DNA of 64,000 nucleotides from Streptomyces rubellomurinus (GTDB taxonomy: Bacteria; Actinomycetota; Actinomycetes; Streptomycetales; Streptomycetaceae): NCBI RefSeq assembly GCF_000961885.1, contig NZ_JZKH01000013.1, forward strand, positions 56,141 through 120,140, read 5' to 3'. Below the pieces are notes generated by a model. The model made no database searches. It was given only the letters and a program-made list of their open reading frames with translations, and was not told where the DNA came from. The position numbers were made by a program, and so were the translations under genes. Shown here one piece after another: positions 50,585 through 60,800 of this stretch. Each line of letters begins with the position of its first letter. Position 1 is the first letter of the stretch.

Positions 50585-53500
50585 TCAGTCTCCGGGGGCG
50601 AGGATGGTTCGATATCCCCACTCGAAGTGGTTCTCGACCGGGTTGCCGAGCTTCAACCCGGTCCACCAGGGCGCGGGCGAGGGCGCGCCCCTCGGTAGCA
50701 CCTTGCTTGCCGAGTTCCAGTCCCAGTGGTCGTCCACGGTGAAGGTCATGTTCACGACGCGGTAGCCGTCCCGTGCCGGTTCGACACTGGTGATTCGTCC
50801 GTGCACCGTGAACGATCCCATCACCGACTTGGCTTCGCCGTTGGTGCCCAACAATCCGTCGGTCAGCGTACCGGCGAGGTCGTTGGCGGCCCCGATCAGC
50901 ACGTTCTTCCAGTGAGGCAAGGTCTTGAACTGGGGGCCGACGTCCTCGTAGGACTCGGTATCGTCCTTGCCGATCGCATTGTTTCCATTCTCTTGATAGT
51001 TCTTGAGCAGTCTGTCACTGAGGGTTTTCACCTGGGACTGCTTGGCGAGATCGTTCACCAACGGGTCGCCCGCGCCGAAGTTCACCTTGTCGGTTCCGAA
51101 CTGGTTGAGCAGCCACATCCCGAGGATGTTGTGGGCGTCGGCGCCGTTGGGGGGATAGGACGTGGTCCGGTAGACGCCGCAGCCGACTTCCTTGCAGATG
51201 CTCGTGTGTTTCTCCGCATACCTGAAGAAGTCGCAGATCTTCGCCTCGTTGTTGCAGATGTTGGGCTTGCGGGAGGAGTGGCTCGCCCCGACGCGCAGCC
51301 ACAGCGGGGTCTTGCGGATGGTGTCGGTCCATACCCCGTGGTTCGAGGTCCAGGTCTCCTCGACGAGGGTGCCCTGCGGGGTCTCGCAGGTGCCGAAGCC
51401 GCCGCAGGTGCCCTCGGGGCGCAGGCCGGTGGGGTCGCTGAGGTTGACGGGGTTGTTGTTGCTGTAGCCGTACCCGTTCCACTGCTGTGGGGACGCGAGG
51501 TCGACGACGGGGTCGGGGCTGAGGAAGCGCCCGTGGACGGGGTCGTACTGGCGGGCGCCGAGGTTGGTGAGGCCGGTGGCGTCGTCCTTGGTGCCGCCGA
51601 CGTAGCCGTGGTCGCCGGCCCAGGTGGTGGGCTGGGTGCCGCGGGGGTTGCCGAAGGGGTCGGAGGGGCGCCGGGTCTCGGTGAGGGTGGTGCCGTCGAG
51701 GGCGAGGGTGCCGGTGCCGTGGTGGTCGGCGATCTGGTAGGTGGACTTGCCGCCCTGGCGGACCAGGGTGGTGCCGCCGGGGATCTGGTAGGAGCGGACG
51801 CCGGTGACGCTGTTGGCGGTGCTGTCGTAGACCAGTTCGTCGTTGCCGAGCGTGATGGTGGTCTTGCCGGGGTCGCGGCGGATGAGCTGGTTGCCGGTGG
51901 CGTCGTAGAGGTAGGTGGTCGGTCCGGCGGTGCCCGTTTTGGTGTAGGAGGCGAGCTTGCTCTCGCTGTTCCAGGTCAGGGTGGCGGTGCCGGAGGTGTC
52001 GGTGACGGTGGTGGTGTTGCCCGCCGCGTCGTACTGGGCGCTGCTGCCGGTGGTGCCGGTCGGCGTCGTGGTGGTGGTGCCGGTCAGGGCGTGGGTGCCG
52101 CCGGTGCCGCCGCCGGTGTTGGGGGCGGTGGTCGGGGTGTTGACGGTCCCGGGGGCCGGGAAGGTCTGGTTGGTGGTGGTGTCCTTGGTGGTGTCACCGG
52201 CGGGGTCGTGCTGGACGAGCTGGGTGCGGTTGCCGGTGAGGTCGTAGCCGTAGCTCTGCCAGTACGCGGCGGGGCCGCCGACCGTGGTCTTCAGCGGGGC
52301 CTGGGCGCCGCTGGTGGGTGTGGAGTTGGCGCAGGCGCCGATGCCGCCGACCGTGGGTTGGGCGGCCTGGGTGAGTGTTCCGGTGTCCGTCCAGGCGTTG
52401 GTGAGGCGGCCGAGGTAGTCGTAGCCGAAGCACTGGAGGTCCGTGGAGGTCGGGGTGTTGTCCGGGATGTTCCGGACCGCCGTGATCTGCCCCGCCGCGT
52501 TGTAGGCGTAGGTGGTCTGCTGGACGGCGCCGGTGGCTGCGGTCTGCTTGTCGACGAACTGCGACAGCTGGCGGCCGGTGGATTCGTCGTAGGTGTTGGT
52601 GACGACGATCTGGGTGCCCCACGGGTTCATGGTGGAGCGGATGTTGCGGCCGTAGGCGTCCCAGTCCGAGGACAGGTCGTACGTGGTGGTGCCGGTGCCG
52701 TAGGTGCGCAGCGGGCCGTTGGTGTCGTACGTGTAGTGGACGACCTCTTCGGCGATGTCGCCGACGGCCGAGCGCTTGTCGTCGGTCAGGGCGCCGGTGA
52801 TCGGGTCGTAGATCGCCTGGTAGGTGTAGGTGAAGGGAGTGGTGCCCTGGCCGATCTCGGTGCCGGGGATGGTGGTGGTGGTCTTGGTGGGGTGGTAGGC
52901 GGTGTCGTACTCCAGTACGGAGCTGGTGTAGGCGGTGCCGGAGGCCCCGTTGACGTAGCGGGTCGAGGTCGCGGGCTGGCCCTTGAGGACGGTGTCGTAG
53001 GTGGAGCCGGTCAGCTGGTTGGCCGGTGCGACCGTTCCCGAGTAGGTGCCGGTGACGCGGCCGAGCAGGTCGTAGGTGTAGGCGATGCTCTGCCCGCGCG
53101 CGTCGGTGGTCGATGCCAGTCGGCCTGCGGTGTCGTAGGTCTTGGCGCTGGTGCCGGTGTCCGGGTCGGACAGCGCGGTCTCGCGGCCGCGCTGGTCGTA
53201 GCTGCGGGTCCAGGTGTTGCCCGCGGCGTCCTTGTGGGTGGCGAGGCGGCCGTCGGCCGTGTAGGTGAAGGAGGTCACGTCCGCGTCGGCCTGGTTGCCG
53301 GTGGCGGTGGCCGTCTTGTACTGCCAGAGTTGGGTCTTCTGGCCGCGGGTGTCGGTGACGGTCGAGGTCGGTGTGGCGCCCGCGGGCGGCGTGACGTCGG
53401 TGCGGTCGGCGCCGGGATAGGCGGTGGTGGTCGTGGACTGGACCACGCCGTAGGCGACCAACTGCTGCGTCACCGGCCGGCCGAGGCCGTCGTAGACGGT

Positions 53501-56500
53501 GTAGGTCTGGGCCGGGGCCTGCTGGGTGGTGGTCAGGTACGGCGTGGTGCTCGGGGCGGCGTCGTTGTTGTACCAGGGGCTGTTGGCCCGGGTGACCCGG
53601 CCGTGTGAGTCGTAGACCGTGTCGGTGATCAGCCGGCCCTTGTAGGCGGACAGTGCGGGGGTGGACTGGGTCTGCACGACCCGTCCCGTGCCGTCCATGA
53701 TCTGGATGCTGACGGCGTACGCTCCGTTCGCCAGCAACTTGGAGCTGGTCACGGTCGGGGGGACCGTGGTGCCGTTGACGACGCCGGGGGTCGAGTACGC
53801 GAACGTGGCGTTGGCAGCAGCAGTGGTGTCACGGCCCGGGAGCCACACAGCGGTGGCCCGTCCCAGTTGGTCGTAGGCCCGGTTGGTGGTGCGGCCGTTG
53901 GGGTCGGTCACGCTGGTGGGGATCAACCGTGCCGGGTCCACCTTGGTCGTCGTGGTGCGCCCGGAGGCTGCGTCACTGGCTCCGGCCGGGGCCGGGGCGG
54001 TGACCGTGAGGGTGTTCGGCAGTTCGCCGGCCTTCGCCGCGGTGTACGCGGTCGTCGTGGTGGCACCGTTCGGGTGCGCGCTGTCGGTGGCGTTCGGGTC
54101 GGTCGCGGAGGTCAGGCGCCCGTAGCCGTCGAAGGTCCGGCTCTCCGAGGTGAACTGCGGAGTGCCGGTGGAGTCGAAGTGGTCGAGCGTCTGCACGGCC
54201 GTCACGTCGTGCACGGCACCGAACCGGCCGATGGGCTGGCCGTCGTAGGCCGTCCTGGCCCAGGAGACGGTGTTGGCGGCGGTCGGTGCGGCGGTGCAGG
54301 CGTTGGCGCCGGACACCGTGATCACCTCGGACGGCAGTGCCAGGACCTGGGGGTCCGAGCCGGCCGCGTAGGTGGTGCGGGCACAGATGTCCGGCAGGCC
54401 GTCCGCGGTGTCGATCGAGGTGGTGGTGCGGTTGCCGTGGGCCGGGTCGGTCGTGGTGCTCTTGGTGGTCGTGCGCCAGGTGCCGTCCGCCTTCAACGAG
54501 CGTGACGTGGTGGTCGCGTTGGTGCTCGCGTACCGGGCGACGAGGGCGGGCATGCTGCCCTGGTTGTGGGTGGCGGTGGTGACCGGGCCGCTCGCGGTGT
54601 TCACCGTGGAGCCGGTGATGCTGCCGCCCGCCTGGGTGTAGGTGTCGGACTCCAGGGGCTGGCCGGAGAGCCAGTCGGAGTCGGTGACCTGGCCGCTCGT
54701 CGGGCCCGAGGCCGAGACGCTTCGGCGGGTGCCGTTGGCAAGGACGTCACCGTCCATGCCCTGGTAGAAGGTGGTCGAACTCTGCGACTGGGGGCCGTCG
54801 TTGCCGCTTCCGGTCACGGTGGTGACGCTGGCGTAGCCGCGGAACTGGTCCCAGGTGCGGTTCTTGTCCTGGGTGGCCGGCGAGTCGTTGCGGTGCCAGG
54901 CGGCCTTGCCGTAGGTGTACGTGGTGGTCTGCGGTACCGAGCCCGGGGTGGCCGGGTTCACGGTGACGGTGGCGACCGGGTACTTGAGGAACCAGTCGTC
55001 CACCGGGTCCGCGCCGGCGACGGAGCCGGGCGGGTTCCACTTCACGTTGTAGCAGGAGAGGGTGTCGCTGTCGGCGGAGGCCGGCATGACCTTGTTCGCG
55101 CGTGAGCAGGCGGCGCCGGCGTAGTTGACGCCGGTGGTGCTGCCGGTCTCGGCGGTGATCAGCTGGATGCGGGGCCGGTTGTAGGCGGGCGGCGCGGGCA
55201 CGAGGTTGGTGCCGTCGACGCGGTTGGGCAGCAGCTGCGGGGTGAAGGACACCGGCGGGAGCGTGACCTGGCCGCCGGTGGCCTGGGGGTCCTGGCCGGT
55301 GCGCTGGACGGAGGCGAGCCAGGGGACCTGGGTGTTCTCGGTGGCGTTCTGCACGTTGATGAACGTGTGGTTGAGCGCGTACGAGTCCACGGTCTGGTAG
55401 GCGCCGTTGACGCGGACCTGGGTGGCGATGGACGCCAGCCACTTGGTGGTCCAGAACGTCGGCCCGTAGACCGAGCACGTGCTGGTGGCGTCGCACTGCT
55501 GGTCGAGTGGGACGTCCGGCCAGTTCGCCGCGTTGGCCGCGGTGCGCTGGGACGGGTCGCAGGCCGTGGTGGAGGTGACGCAGCGCTCGGCGGTGTTGAA
55601 GACGATCTTCGCGGCGGGGCTGTAGGCGCCGTTGTTGTTCAACTGGTCGGAGAGGAGCTGGCCGTAGCCGATGGTGGCGGGCGTGCCGGCGCGGGTGTAG
55701 GCGGTGCGGGTGCCGTTGCCGTTGTTCTGGGCGCCGCCGCGGGAGTAGTAGTTCGTCTCGGGGGTGTACGTGTAGGTGGTGAGGTTGCCGTGCGGGTCCA
55801 CGACGAAGTCGAGGTTCCAGCGCCAGGCGGTCTGGCACCAGGAGCCCTGGCCCTTGGCGGGGTCGTAGCACGGGTCCCCGCTGTTGGGGGAGTAGACCGG
55901 GACGGTCCAGGCGGAGCCGCTGTCCGCGCCGAGGGTGGTGGGGTTGCCGTTCGCGTCCGGTACGTGGTTCAGGCCGAAGTAGGCCACGGTGCCGGCGGTG
56001 TCGGTGACCTTGAGGTAGGAGCCGTTCCAGGTGCCGTTGGTGGCGCCGGTCAGGAACTGGACCTTGGTGCCGTCGTCGCCCTTGAGCCGCCAGGTGCAGG
56101 CGGCCTGCTCCATCGCGGCGGGCGCGCCGGACTGGCAGGAGGCGTCGTCCGGCACGAGCTGGCCGGAGTGGCCGCCGAAGGACATGGTCAGGTTCGCGCC
56201 GCCCCAGCACTGGTCACCGGAGCCGGTGATCCCGGCCTGGGAGCAGGGCTTGAAGGAACGCTCGACGAAGCCGGCACCGAGGTCCCAGCCGTCGCCGATC
56301 CAGGAGGCCTGCGCGTTCGTCGACGACGTGCGTCCGTCCACCGACGCCGAGTCGTACGACAGCGCAACCGTCGGCGCCGAACCGGCCAGCGCGGACGGCA
56401 CCTGCACCGGGTACCCGTACGTGAACGCGCCGGACGAGCCGCCCGCGGTCCAACCCTGGGAAGCCGAGAGGGGAGTCGCCGAGTAGCTGCCGGCCCCGCT

Positions 56501-57379
56501 CGACGCGCCCGACACCACGCCGACCGTGGTGGACGTGGTCGTGGAGCCCGCGTACACCGCGCGGCCCGCGCTCTGGCCCGCGCTCTGGCTCGCGTCGGTC
56601 GCGGTCTTCGTGGCGGGAGCCTTGGCGGTCCCGGTTCCGTTCAGCGGGACGTCGGCGACGAGCTTCTTCGTCGCCGGGTCGTAGTGGGACTCGAGCGGGG
56701 TCTGCTTGTGGCAATCGGAAGCCTGCGGCGTCGTGGTCGCGCAGTCGGGCAGGACCACCAGGTGGGCTCGGGCCGCCCAGTTGGCGCCGAACGCGGCATC
56801 CAGACTGGAGGCGTCGACGCCCACGCGCACCGGTGCGTCATCGGTTGTGCCGGAGCCGGGGCGGGTGAGGGTGACCGCGACGCCCGGGATCCCGGCGCTC
56901 GCCGAGGACTTGGCGTCGGCCACCTCGACCTGGATCGTCTGGCCCGCGGCCGACGAGCCCGCCAGCGGCGCGACAGCGACCGGGAGCCCGGCGGCCTTCG
57001 CCTCGTCGCCGGCCTGCGGCTTCTCGCCCTCCTTCAGGGGGTGCGCCTCGGGCGCGGATCCGAGCTTCACCGAGGCGTGGCCGCTCGGGACCGGCTTCGG
57101 GTCCTTCGGCGGGGCCCAGGTCGGCGGCACCGGATGTTCCGGCTTCGGGGCCGCCACCGGGTCGGCGTTCTTGCCCGCGACCGAGGCGGTCTTCGGCAGG
57201 GCGGTGTTCGGCGGTGACCACGTGCGCGAATAGTCCGGCCCGTCCGCGGCCGCCGCTAGTGGCAGCGGAGCCAGCAGCGACCCGACGACGGCCGCTGTCG
57301 CGACGGCCGCGAGCCGTCCGCGCAGTCTCCCCCTCCTTTCTGTCATTGTCCTGAAGTCTGAGTGACTTTTACGGAACAC
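50585..57379 (-). CDS. secreted RHS/YD-repeat protein with unrecognised C-terminal tip
   Basis: 2264-aa exported protein. N-terminal signal peptide (LRGRLAAVATAAVVGSLLAP, cleavage after LAAAA), Pro-rich linker, then a SpvB/TcdB-like block around residue 320 (YGYPVQVPSALAGSAPTVAL). The YD-repeat shell covers about 1000-1950 (for example YDQRGRETALSDPDTGT), with the RHS core RQYDPVHGRFLSPDPV and NNNPVNLSDPTGL ending near residue 1985. The remaining ~280 residues are the variable tip, Cys-containing (ICNNEAKICDF, CKEVGCGVY) and visibly lower in GC. No nuclease or other toxin motif was recognised and no immunity gene follows. GTG 57379 has GGAGG 8 nt upstream; ATG 57346 is an alternative. Confidence 0.88.
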   Translation of the reverse strand: MFRKSHSDFRTMTERRGRLRGRLAAVATAAVVGSLLAPLPLAAAADGPDYSRTWSPPNTALPKTASVAGKNADPVAAPKPEHPVPPTWAPPKDPKPVPSGHASVKLGSAPEAHPLKEGEKPQAGDEAKAAGLPVAVAPLAGSSAAGQTIQVEVADAKSSASAGIPGVAVTLTRPGSGTTDDAPVRVGVDASSLDAAFGANWAARAHLVVLPDCATTTPQASDCHKQTPLESHYDPATKKLVADVPLNGTGTAKAPATKTATDASQSAGQSAGRAVYAGSTTTSTTVGVVSGASSGAGSYSATPLSASQGWTAGGSSGAFTYGYPVQVPSALAGSAPTVALSYDSASVDGRTSSTNAQASWIGDGWDLGAGFVERSFKPCSQAGITGSGDQCWGGANLTMSFGGHSGQLVPDDASCQSGAPAAMEQAACTWRLKGDDGTKVQFLTGATNGTWNGSYLKVTDTAGTVAYFGLNHVPDANGNPTTLGADSGSAWTVPVYSPNSGDPCYDPAKGQGSWCQTAWRWNLDFVVDPHGNLTTYTYTPETNYYSRGGAQNNGNGTRTAYTRAGTPATIGYGQLLSDQLNNNGAYSPAAKIVFNTAERCVTSTTACDPSQRTAANAANWPDVPLDQQCDATSTCSVYGPTFWTTKWLASIATQVRVNGAYQTVDSYALNHTFINVQNATENTQVPWLASVQRTGQDPQATGGQVTLPPVSFTPQLLPNRVDGTNLVPAPPAYNRPRIQLITAETGSTTGVNYAGAACSRANKVMPASADSDTLSCYNVKWNPPGSVAGADPVDDWFLKYPVATVTVNPATPGSVPQTTTYTYGKAAWHRNDSPATQDKNRTWDQFRGYASVTTVTGSGNDGPQSQSSTTFYQGMDGDVLANGTRRSVSASGPTSGQVTDSDWLSGQPLESDTYTQAGGSITGSTVNTASGPVTTATHNQGSMPALVARYASTNATTTSRSLKADGTWRTTTKSTTTDPAHGNRTTTSIDTADGLPDICARTTYAAGSDPQVLALPSEVITVSGANACTAAPTAANTVSWARTAYDGQPIGRFGAVHDVTAVQTLDHFDSTGTPQFTSESRTFDGYGRLTSATDPNATDSAHPNGATTTTAYTAAKAGELPNTLTVTAPAPAGASDAASGRTTTTKVDPARLIPTSVTDPNGRTTNRAYDQLGRATAVWLPGRDTTAAANATFAYSTPGVVNGTTVPPTVTSSKLLANGAYAVSIQIMDGTGRVVQTQSTPALSAYKGRLITDTVYDSHGRVTRANSPWYNNDAAPSTTPYLTTTQQAPAQTYTVYDGLGRPVTQQLVAYGVVQSTTTTAYPGADRTDVTPPAGATPTSTVTDTRGQKTQLWQYKTATATGNQADADVTSFTYTADGRLATHKDAAGNTWTRSYDQRGRETALSDPDTGTSAKTYDTAGRLASTTDARGQSIAYTYDLLGRVTGTYSGTVAPANQLTGSTYDTVLKGQPATSTRYVNGASGTAYTSSVLEYDTAYHPTKTTTTIPGTEIGQGTTPFTYTYQAIYDPITGALTDDKRSAVGDIAEEVVHYTYDTNGPLRTYGTGTTTYDLSSDWDAYGRNIRSTMNPWGTQIVVTNTYDESTGRQLSQFVDKQTAATGAVQQTTYAYNAAGQITAVRNIPDNTPTSTDLQCFGYDYLGRLTNAWTDTGTLTQAAQPTVGGIGACANSTPTSGAQAPLKTTVGGPAAYWQSYGYDLTGNRTQLVQHDPAGDTTKDTTTNQTFPAPGTVNTPTTAPNTGGGTGGTHALTGTTTTTPTGTTGSSAQYDAAGNTTTVTDTSGTATLTWNSESKLASYTKTGTAGPTTYLYDATGNQLIRRDPGKTTITLGNDELVYDSTANSVTGVRSYQIPGGTTLVRQGGKSTYQIADHHGTGTLALDGTTLTETRRPSDPFGNPRGTQPTTWAGDHGYVGGTKDDATGLTNLGARQYDPVHGRFLSPDPVVDLASPQQWNGYGYSNNNPVNLSDPTGLRPEGTCGGFGTCETPQGTLVEETWTSNHGVWTDTIRKTPLWLRVGASHSSRKPNICNNEAKICDFFRYAEKHTSICKEVGCGVYRTTSYPPNGADAHNILGMWLLNQFGTDKVNFGAGDPLVNDLAKQSQVKTLSDRLLKNYQENGNNAIGKDDTESYEDVGPQFKTLPHWKNVLIGAANDLAGTLTDGLLGTNGEAKSVMGSFTVHGRITSVEPARDGYRVVNMTFTVDDHWDWNSASKVLPRGAPSPAPWWTGLKLGNPVENHFEWGYRTILAPGD

Positions 57380-57853
57380 CAGCTGATCCTCCGGTCATTT
57401 CGGTTCCTGGAATTCGGGAGTCATGTCCCGGGTGAGGTATCGAAGAAATCCCTGATCGGGCACTGTGGATGTGTCCTGATCCGAGGGCGCGCCAGGCCCG
57501 TCGAGGTGGTGTTCGGGTGCACCCGCTCGGATGTGGGTCGTCGGTGGCGAGAAAAAGCTTTGCCATTCGCGGTCAGCCCCGGAAGGCGTTCCGGCTGTCG
57601 CCTTCCGGACTGTCCGACGCCGGACTTGATGTCGCGTACATGTCATCCACGCGTCGAGCTCCCCGGCCCCGGCCCAGGTCATCCGCCCCGGCTGGGCCGA
57701 GGCTTCTCGCGGGTGCCGTGAATCGGCCATTTCACCGTCATCGGGAACTTCGCCATCGGATTGATCTAGCCACTGCTTCGTTCGTCCCCTACGGTTCCCC
57801 CTGGCCTGTGTCCGTTCAGGCTTTCCTGTGTTTATTGGGGGGAGATTTCCGTT
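57380..57853. promoter_or_regulatory. divergent intergenic region of the RHS and lectin genes
   Basis: 474 bp with lower GC than the flanks, holding both promoters. It contains a perfect stem: CCGGAAGGCG (57579-57588) and CGCCTTCCGG (57599-57608) with a 10-nt loop, about 245 bp before the lectin gene. Short ORFs here lack codon bias. No known regulator site was recognised. Confidence 0.5.
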
Positions 57854-60800
57854 TTGAACAGAAAACGGCTACGCGCGAGTGCGCCACTCAGGGCAGTGAC
57901 CGCGGCAGCGGTTCTGGTCCTCACGACCGGCCTCTCAGGGTTCACTGCTCACGCTGCCGATGCGCCGGCGGTGCCGTCGCAAGCCGCGACCGACGCCGCC
58001 ACCGCGCAGCAGCAGGCGCAGCCGCCGGCAGGTGCGGCGGAGAAGGCCATTGCCGAGGCCAAGGCCACGCAAAAGAACGTTCCGGTCGACTCGCTCACGA
58101 CCGAATTCAGTGAGACCTCCGCGACCCCGGAGGGGCATTTCGCCCTCACTACTCATCCGGACCAGCAGCGCGTTCGCCGCGACGGGGCCTGGCAGAAACT
58201 GGACGCGTCCCTCGCGGCCAACCAGGACGGCACGTTCTCCCCGAAGTCCGCCGCGGGTCAGTTGGTGCTGTCCAAGGGCGGGGACGGGCCGCTGGCGACC
58301 ATGACCAGCGCGGACGGCAAGAAGCTGGCCCTGTCGGCCCCGTTCGCGCTGCCCGCGCCGGTCGTCAGCGGCGACAGCGTGCTGTACCCGTCCGTCGCGC
58401 CCGACATCGACCTGAAGGTGACCGCGACCAAGGCCGGCGGCTTGACCACGGTCCTCGTCGTCAAGACCCAGGCCGCCGCGGCCAATCCGGTCCTGAAGAA
58501 CCTGCACTTCGACACCGCCACGGACGGCGTCACCGTCACGAGCGACGCGCACGGCAACCTCACCGCCGCCGGCGCGGACGGCAAGCCCCGCTGGATCGCC
58601 CGCACCCCGCAGATGTGGGATAGCTCCACCGCGCCGGCGACGAAGACCCCCCGGGCGCACGCCGCGGCCCCGTCCGACATCCCCGGCCCCGCGGACACCG
58701 GCAAGGCCGCCGCCACCGGCTCCACCGCCGGCCCCGGCGAGGGCTCCAAGGTCGCCGACATGCCCGTCAAGGCGGGCGACAAGGGTCTCGACCTGACGCC
58801 CGACCAGGACCTCCTGGCCCACGGCACGGCCCCGTACTACATCGACCCCGACTTCCTGCCCTGGTCGCAGTCGGGCAACGGCTGGACCTGGGTCCAGTCG
58901 TCCCACGACGGCTCCAACAACTGGATGCGCCAGGGCAGCGCCAACAGCGACCACCCGGGCGTCGGCGTCTGCGGCTCCTACCCCAACGGGGGCAGCTGCT
59001 CGCCCGCCGACATCGAGCGCGCCTTCTACCAGTTCGACATCAGCGCCCTTAACGGGGCGATCATCAAGTCCGCGACGATGACGATGCAGGAGTACGTCTC
59101 CGCCGACTGGTCCTGCACCCAGACCTACCCGCTCCGGCTGTTCCTCACCGGCGCGATCGGCAACGGCACGACCTGGTCCAACCAGCCCGGCCAGGTGGGC
59201 GGTCAGCTCGGCGACACCGCCATGGTCGGTGGCTCGGGCCAGGGCGCGTGCCACGACAACGTGGCGTTCTCCTTCGACATCAGCGGCGCGGTGAAGCAGT
59301 ACACCAACAACGGCCAGCTGACCTTCGGCCTCTACGGCGACGAGAGCAACCAGTACGCCTTCAAGCGCTTCACCTACCAGCCCGCGCTGTCCGTCCTGTA
59401 CGACCGGATCCCCGACGTTCCGAGCAACCCCCACGTGTCCCCGACGCCCAGGACGGCCAACCCCGCAGGGACCAACCTGGCCTGCGGCGACGTCAACAGT
59501 GACCACTGGGCCTGGCTCGGCGCGGGCTCCGACCAGAACAACGCCGTCACGCTGAGCGCCACCGTCCACAGCCCCACCCAGAGCCAGCTCCACTCGTACG
59601 ACCAGTTCTGGGACTACGGCGCTCCCGGCGGCATCGCCTACGTCGCCCAGGGCGACACGGCCGACGTCGCCAACGGAGGCACCACGACCTTCCAGGTCCC
59701 CGGCGGCCTGATCAAGGACGGCCACGCCTACGGCTACCGGATGTACGCCTCGGACGGGCTGAGCGGCGTTCCGCGCTCCGGCCCCAGCTACGACTGCTAC
59801 TTCAAGGTCGACCTCGCCCCGCCGACCCTGAGCTTCCCGACCACGGTCACCGACACCACCAAGCAGTTCCCGCCCTCGGGCAACGGCCAGACGGCGCAGA
59901 TCTACCCCGGGCAGAGCGGCACCATCCCGTTCACCGCGACCGACCCGGCCCCCGCTGTCGGCTCCGCCTCGGGTGTGGTCTGCCTGCGCTGGAGCTTCGA
60001 CCCGCAACTCGGCGACGCCGCCTGGCAGTGCGGCAGCGCCATGCCGAGCGGCCAGATCCCGGTGACCCCCGGACGCTGGGGCACCAACGTCCTCTACGTC
60101 CAGGCCGAGGACAACGCCGGCAACCTCTCCCCGGTCGCCCAGTACTCCTTCTCCGTGCCGTGGAACCCGAACAGCCCGGCCCCGACCTTCGGCGACGTCA
60201 CCGGCGACGCCCTGCCCGACATCCTCACCGCCGACCCGAACGGCGACCTGCGCGCCTACAGCATCCCCGCCACCGCGCAGGCGGCTGCGCTCGCGGCGCC
60301 CAAAGCCAAGTCCCCCGGCGGCGACTCCTGGGCCAACTACCGCACCACCCACCGCGGCAGCCTGCGCGGCGGCACCAACCTCGACGACCTCTTCGCCCAC
60401 AAGGACGGCGACAAGAGCCTCTACTACTACCTCAACCCCGGCGTGGCGAACATCTTCGACGCCAACAGCACCCTCGCCAAGCCGGCCTGCGACCCGACCC
60501 TGACCGACTGCACCGGCTACAACGCCACCGACTGGTCCACCACCCTGCAGGTCGCCGCCAGCGGCGACCCGAAGAGCAGCAACCTCGACACGAGCAAGAA
60601 GTTCCAGAACCGCACCGGCCTGTTCACCGTCGAGAGCAGCCCGGACGGCACCGGCGCCCTCTGGTTCTACCCGAGCGTCGGCGACGCCCTTCTCGGCTCC
60701 CCGACCAAGCTCGCCGGCACGGGCTGGAAGGGCTGGGACCTCATCTCCCCCGGAGACTGGGCCGGCCAGGGACACCCCGGCCTGTGGGCACGCAACCAGG

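Noticed and set aside
50726..53608. 960-aa Gly/Val-rich plus-strand ORF
   Set aside because: Antisense shadow of the RHS YD-repeat region; no signal peptide, domains or ribosome-binding site.
53867..54505. 212-aa plus-strand ORF that could be an RHS immunity gene
   Set aside because: It lies antisense within the RHS shell rather than after the tip, and its translation is a low-complexity shadow.
57362..57721. 119-aa ORF in the RHS/lectin intergenic region
   Set aside because: Codon use does not match neighbours, no ribosome-binding site, and it covers the region needed for two divergent promoters.
57935..60775. 946-aa minus-strand ORF opposite the lectin gene
   Set aside because: Antisense shadow with Gly/Val/Ala-rich low complexity; the plus strand encodes a signal peptide and ricin-lectin motifs.
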